Shown: positions 14,480 through 17,902 of the stretch, one piece after another
How the letters are laid out: every line of letters starts with the position of its first letter
How positions within the stretch are numbered: the stretch's first letter is position 1
NCBI GenBank assembly: GCA_011042035.1
Contig: DQZA01000179.1
Coordinates: forward strand, 1 to 17,902
DNA from: Desulfobacteraceae bacterium
GTDB lineage: Bacteria; Desulfobacterota; DSM-4660; Desulfatiglandales; Desulfatiglandaceae
Direction: 5' to 3'
DNA: 17,902 nt
Notes under the pieces: generated by a model
The model's input: the letters and a program-made list of their open reading frames with translations, nothing else
Databases searched by the model: none
What the model was told of the DNA's origin: nothing
Program-made: the position numbers and the translations under genes

Positions 14480-16327
14480 TCACTTGGAAGGCAGGATTGC
14501 GTTTTCAGGGCAAATTTGTGCACATACCGCGCAGCCTATGCACAGATTTTGATTAATCATTACTTGCTCGCCTTCCAAGTACATGGCTGGGCACGCAATC
14601 TTGTTTATGCAGTCGCGATGATTTTTGCATTTATCAGGGTTAACATGGAATGGCTTGGCCTTCCGAGCCTTACCAATGGCTTTGGCAAAAAGTGGGCATA
14701 TTTCCCTGGAAATAATTACAGATATCCCATCATATTCCATGGCAGCCTTGACTGCCTCTTTGGTCTTTTTTACCTTGAAGGGTTTGACCACGTGGACATC
14801 CTTGACGCCGCAACCCCTGACCAACTCCTCGAGGTCTATCTGGGTTCTCTGGACACCCATGGGGGTAGTATCCACCCCAGGATGTGGCTGGTGGCCGGTC
14901 ATGGCTGTTGTTCCGTTGTCAAGGATGACGAGGGTGAACTTGTGGTTGTTATGAACGGCATTGACTAGGCCGGTGATTCCTGAATGGAAGAATGTGGAAT
15001 CGCCGATAAAGGAAACCACCTTCTTGTCCGTTGCCTCGGCAAATCCGCACGATGAACTCACTGATGAGCCCATGCAGATGAGGTAATCGGCCATGGAAAT
15101 GGGTGGTAGGACCCCAAGTGTATAACAACCTATGTCAGTGGGGTGAATGGCATCTTCTCCGCAGACTTCTTTAACAGCATGGTAGGTGGCACGATGAGGA
15201 CAACCAGGGCAAAGGTTCGGTGGCCTGTTGGGAAGCTCTGGTATTCCTGAAAGATCCACTGTCTTGGGTGGCTCATAGGGCACTTCAAAGTACTTGGCAA
15301 TGGCATCTCGCACCATACCTGGATCGTATTCAAAAAGCCTACTAAGCTTCCCAACACCTTTACCCTTAATGGACTTAAGGATACCCAATTCTTGGGCAAT
15401 GGCACGCAGGTCATTTTCCATTATGGGTTCCAGCTCTTCCACCACGAGGACCTTATCAACCTGTTCCAAGAATTGTTTGATGAGGCCCTTAGGCAGTGGC
15501 CATGAAAAGCCCGCCTTTAATATGCTCACCTGATCCTGGATTCCAAGGTCCGAAACGGCATCGCTTACATAGTTAAAGCTTACTCCATTGGTCACAATGC
15601 CCCATTTGCCGGAACCAATTATTTTATTTTCCGGCCAATTCTCGGATTTCTCAGATGCCTGATCAAACTTTTCCAGCAAGAGCTTATGAAGTTTTCTGGA
15701 TACCGCCGGAATTGCAACAAAATGAAATGGATTTTTCTTAAACTCCCCTTTAGTCTTAATCGGTTGAAGCTCACCGAGCGTCACCTTGCCTCTTACATGG
15801 TTGAGGCGGGTGGTGGTGCGGAGCAAGACCGGAAGTTCCAGCTCTTCGGACAGCTCGAAGGCCATCTTTGTGATGTCTTTCATTTCCTGGGTATTGGTGG
15901 GCTCGAGCATGGGTAGCCCGGACAGCCTCGCATAGTACCGATTATCCTGCTCATTTTGGCTGGAAAACAGGTACGGGTCGTCAGCTGTTACAATCACCAT
16001 ACCGGCCTTCACACCTGAATAGGCCAGGGTCATCAAAGGGTCGGCAGCCACATTAAGACCAACATGTTTCATGGTTACCATTGTGCGAAGCCCACTTACC
16101 GCAGCCCCTGCTCCCACCTCTAACGCCACCTTTTCATTGGTTGAATACTCAAAGCACAGATCAGTCTCCTGGCTTATCCTGAAGAATTGCTCGGGGATCT
16201 CAGAAGAAGGTGTGCCCGGGTAGCAAGTGGCAAACGATAGACCCGCCTCAAGGGCTCCCCTTGCAATTGCCTCGTTACCCAGTAAGAGCATTTCCATACC
16301 TGGTGAATCAGTCAATAGTTTGTGCAT
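14480..16327 (-). CDS. iorA: Indolepyruvate:ferredoxin oxidoreductase alpha subunit
   Basis: TPP- and iron-sulfur-containing subunit that decarboxylates indolepyruvate and related aryl-2-oxoacids, reducing ferredoxin (family knowledge). The order in 615 residues is an N-terminal pyrimidine-binding domain (LLGNEAIARGALEAG, TCYPGTPSSEIPEQF), a central transketolase-like domain, and the TPP-binding domain. The last has LCPGCPHRATYHAV, FIGDSTFFHSGITGLVNA and VILDNGTTAMTGHQPHPG. The C-terminal ferredoxin domain is at about 561-615. Its second cluster motif is complete (Cys596, 599, 602, 606). The first reads C567-x2-H570-x2-C573-x5-C579, with His where a Cys is expected. GGGGAAG before ATG 16327 supports the start. 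It follows the ligase gene after 15 bases. Confidence 0.95.
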   Translation of the reverse strand: MHKLLTDSPGMEMLLLGNEAIARGALEAGLSFATCYPGTPSSEIPEQFFRISQETDLCFEYSTNEKVALEVGAGAAVSGLRTMVTMKHVGLNVAADPLMTLAYSGVKAGMVIVTADDPYLFSSQNEQDNRYYARLSGLPMLEPTNTQEMKDITKMAFELSEELELPVLLRTTTRLNHVRGKVTLGELQPIKTKGEFKKNPFHFVAIPAVSRKLHKLLLEKFDQASEKSENWPENKIIGSGKWGIVTNGVSFNYVSDAVSDLGIQDQVSILKAGFSWPLPKGLIKQFLEQVDKVLVVEELEPIMENDLRAIAQELGILKSIKGKGVGKLSRLFEYDPGMVRDAIAKYFEVPYEPPKTVDLSGIPELPNRPPNLCPGCPHRATYHAVKEVCGEDAIHPTDIGCYTLGVLPPISMADYLICMGSSVSSSCGFAEATDKKVVSFIGDSTFFHSGITGLVNAVHNNHKFTLVILDNGTTAMTGHQPHPGVDTTPMGVQRTQIDLEELVRGCGVKDVHVVKPFKVKKTKEAVKAAMEYDGISVIISREICPLFAKAIGKARKAKPFHVNPDKCKNHRDCINKIACPAMYLEGEQVMINQNLCIGCAVCAQICPENAILPSK

Positions 16328-16342
16328 AATCTTCCCCCATTT

Positions 16343-17902
16343 CTAAATCTTAAAGCTTTCTTCTCGTCCAGCGTACTTCCTCCTTAGTTTTGGCTTTTCA
16401 ATTTTGCCTGTTGGGTTCCTGGGCACATCGTCAAAAAATACCTTTCTTGGCCGTTTGTACCTGGGAAGCTTTTCGCAGTAAGCATAGACTTCTTCTTCTG
16501 TCATTTCCTGACCTGGTTTTAACTGGATTATGGCTGTTACAATTTCTCCCAGTCTTTCATCCGGCACCCCTATAACAGCGGCATCTTGGATCTTGGGGTT
16601 ATCCAGCAGGAAGTCTTCTATCTCCACTGGAAAAATATTTTCGCCACCCGATATGATAATGTCCTTTTTCCTGTCAACTAGCCAGATAAAACCATCTTCA
16701 TCCACCCTTGCCATATCGCCGGTAAGGAGCCACCCATCTATTATAGTGCTGCGGGTAGCCTCCGGGTTCTTGTAATACTCCTTCATCACGCCGGGGCCCT
16801 TTACCATAAGCTCACCCGGCTGCCCCTTGGGAACATCGTTCAGATTCTCATCAACGATTCTGCATTCCCAGTCAAACCCCGGCACCCCTATTGCCCCCAC
16901 CTTGTGGGTGTTTTCGATGCCGAGATGCACGCAGCCAGGCCCTGTGCTCTCGCTCAGTCCGTAATTTGTATCATAGTCATGATGGGGAAACACCTTTTTC
17001 CAGTTTCTGATAAGACTGGGGGGAACTGGTTGAGCACCTATGTGCATGAGGCGCCATTGATCTAGTTTGTAATCTTGCAATTTGAGCTCTCCTCGCTCAA
17101 TGGCCACCAGGATGTCCTGGGCCCACGGTACCAATAGCCAAACTATCGTGCATTGTTCCTCTGACACCGCTTCGAGAATCCACTGGGGCTTAATCCCTTT
17201 AAGAATAACAGCCTTTGCACCAACAATGAAGTTTCCAAACCAGTGCATCTTGGCCCCGGTATGATAAAGGGGTGGTATGCACAAGAAATTGTCTTCGTGT
17301 GTTTGGTTGTGATGGCGGTTTTCCACAATACAGGCTGCCTCTAGGTTCCTATGGGTAAGCAGGATAGGCTTGGGCCTCCCTGTAGTGCCTGAGGTGAAGT
17401 AAAGGGCTGCATCATCCAGTATGCTGAGGGGGACCTCGGGGTCGCTAGCCGACGCTGAATCCAGAACAGTTTTGAAGTGCTCGCAGTACTCAGGGGTCAG
17501 CTCCTCAGGGCCAACGAAAATAAAGTCATTTATGGTTTCAAGGTCTGACTTGATATCATTTATCCTGTCAATGAATTCTTCACCAAATACTATGGCCTTG
17601 GCCTCAGCAATATCGGCACAGTACTTAATATCATCTGCCGTAAACCGGAAATTGAGAGGCACAGCCCAGGCACCAGTGCGAAGGATCCCGAAGTAAAAGG
17701 GGAGCCATTCCAGGCAATTTATCATTAAGTGAATTACTTTATCACCTTTTTTTATGCCCTTTTGTATCAGGGCATTGGCCACCCGGTTGGCCATGGCGCC
17801 GAACTCTTTCCAGGTCATTTCGACACGTTTGTTCTTGGCCGGCTCACGTTCAATGAGGGCTATTTCATCGCCGTACATTCTGGCGTTGCGGGCCAAGATC
17901 TC
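16343..17902 (-). CDS. AMP-forming acyl-CoA synthetase/ligase, N-terminus cut off by window edge
   Basis: Activates a carboxylic acid as acyl-AMP and transfers it to CoA (family knowledge). The frame is open to the right edge, preceding a TTG codon at 17896 with family-like residues EILARNARMYGDE, so the true start lies outside the window. About 519 residues are visible. Motifs in order are the P-loop YFTSGTTGRPKP, the YGLSESTGPG motif, GWLLTGDMARVDEDGFIW, the hinge DRKKDIIISGGENIFPVEIE, and the catalytic Lys in PRNPTGKIEKPKLRRKY. This is a FadD/medium-chain-type enzyme, not the shorter PaaK type of phenylacetate ligase. Next to iorAB it could activate or release an aryl-acetate, but a fatty acid is equally possible from sequence alone. 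Confidence 0.93.
   Translation of the reverse strand, partial: EILARNARMYGDEIALIEREPAKNKRVEMTWKEFGAMANRVANALIQKGIKKGDKVIHLMINCLEWLPFYFGILRTGAWAVPLNFRFTADDIKYCADIAEAKAIVFGEEFIDRINDIKSDLETINDFIFVGPEELTPEYCEHFKTVLDSASASDPEVPLSILDDAALYFTSGTTGRPKPILLTHRNLEAACIVENRHHNQTHEDNFLCIPPLYHTGAKMHWFGNFIVGAKAVILKGIKPQWILEAVSEEQCTIVWLLVPWAQDILVAIERGELKLQDYKLDQWRLMHIGAQPVPPSLIRNWKKVFPHHDYDTNYGLSESTGPGCVHLGIENTHKVGAIGVPGFDWECRIVDENLNDVPKGQPGELMVKGPGVMKEYYKNPEATRSTIIDGWLLTGDMARVDEDGFIWLVDRKKDIIISGGENIFPVEIEDFLLDNPKIQDAAVIGVPDERLGEIVTAIIQLKPGQEMTEEEVYAYCEKLPRYKRPRKVFFDDVPRNPTGKIEKPKLRRKYAGREESFKI

Noticed and set aside
1..17902. CRISPR arrays, rRNA, tRNA, integrase or transposase genes, phage genes.
   Set aside because: No regularly spaced repeats, RNA gene signatures or recombinase motifs were found on reading through both strands.

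Overview
The window looks like a chromosomal segment of an anaerobic bacterium. The closest fit is a sulfate-reducing or syntrophic Desulfobacterota (Deltaproteobacteria). This is inferred from the gene families: IorAB 2-oxoacid:ferredoxin oxidoreductase, DUF3795, a Hsp20 / AAA_32-type Lon pair, a bacterial alkylglycerone-phosphate-synthase-like flavoprotein, a B12/radical SAM enzyme, and an AbrB/PIN toxin-antitoxin pair. No rRNA, tRNA or marker gene fixes the taxon. Most genes start with ATG behind clear Shine-Dalgarno sequences, and several neighbours overlap as ATGA.

Layout. (1) 1-2886, minus: GNAT acetyltransferase -> alkyl-DHAP-synthase-like flavoprotein -> FAD-dependent glycerol-3-phosphate dehydrogenase, which is cut by the left edge. 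This compact operon points to DHAP/glycerol-phosphate and perhaps ether-lipid chemistry. (2) 3040-4345, plus: an AbrB-type antitoxin and PIN-domain toxin behind a consensus -35 box and a perfect 10-bp inverted repeat, followed by an HD-domain phosphohydrolase. (3) 4342-6445, minus: a worn region holding a histidine-kinase C-terminal stub, a complete TIGR02757 (DUF2400) gene, a small gene apparently broken by a +1 frameshift, a DUF3795 zinc/cysteine protein and an orphan C-terminal reading frame. (4) 6446-6910: gene-free DNA with a ~107-bp MITE/REP-like element. (5) 6911-12044, plus: a TIGR01777 epimerase-like protein, then Hsp20, a Lon-family protease, a cysteine-cluster protein and a SAM methyltransferase, closely packed. 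(6) 12055-17902, minus: acyl-CoA ligase (cut by the right edge) -> iorA -> iorB -> B12/radical SAM protein, read as one operon.

How the genes work together. The right-hand operon would oxidatively decarboxylate aryl-pyruvates to aryl-acetyl-CoA with ferredoxin (IorAB) and interconvert an acid and its CoA ester (ligase). A radical SAM enzyme resembling the RiPP-maturation rSAM 1 family is translationally coupled to it. That coupling, with no visible precursor peptide, is the most unusual gene arrangement in the window. Hsp20 and the Lon-like protease form a protein quality-control pair. Other points worth checking are a terminator-like hairpin with a T8 run inside the cysteine-cluster gene just before the methyltransferase start, a Cys-to-His change in the first ferredoxin motif of IorA, and the frameshifted small gene.
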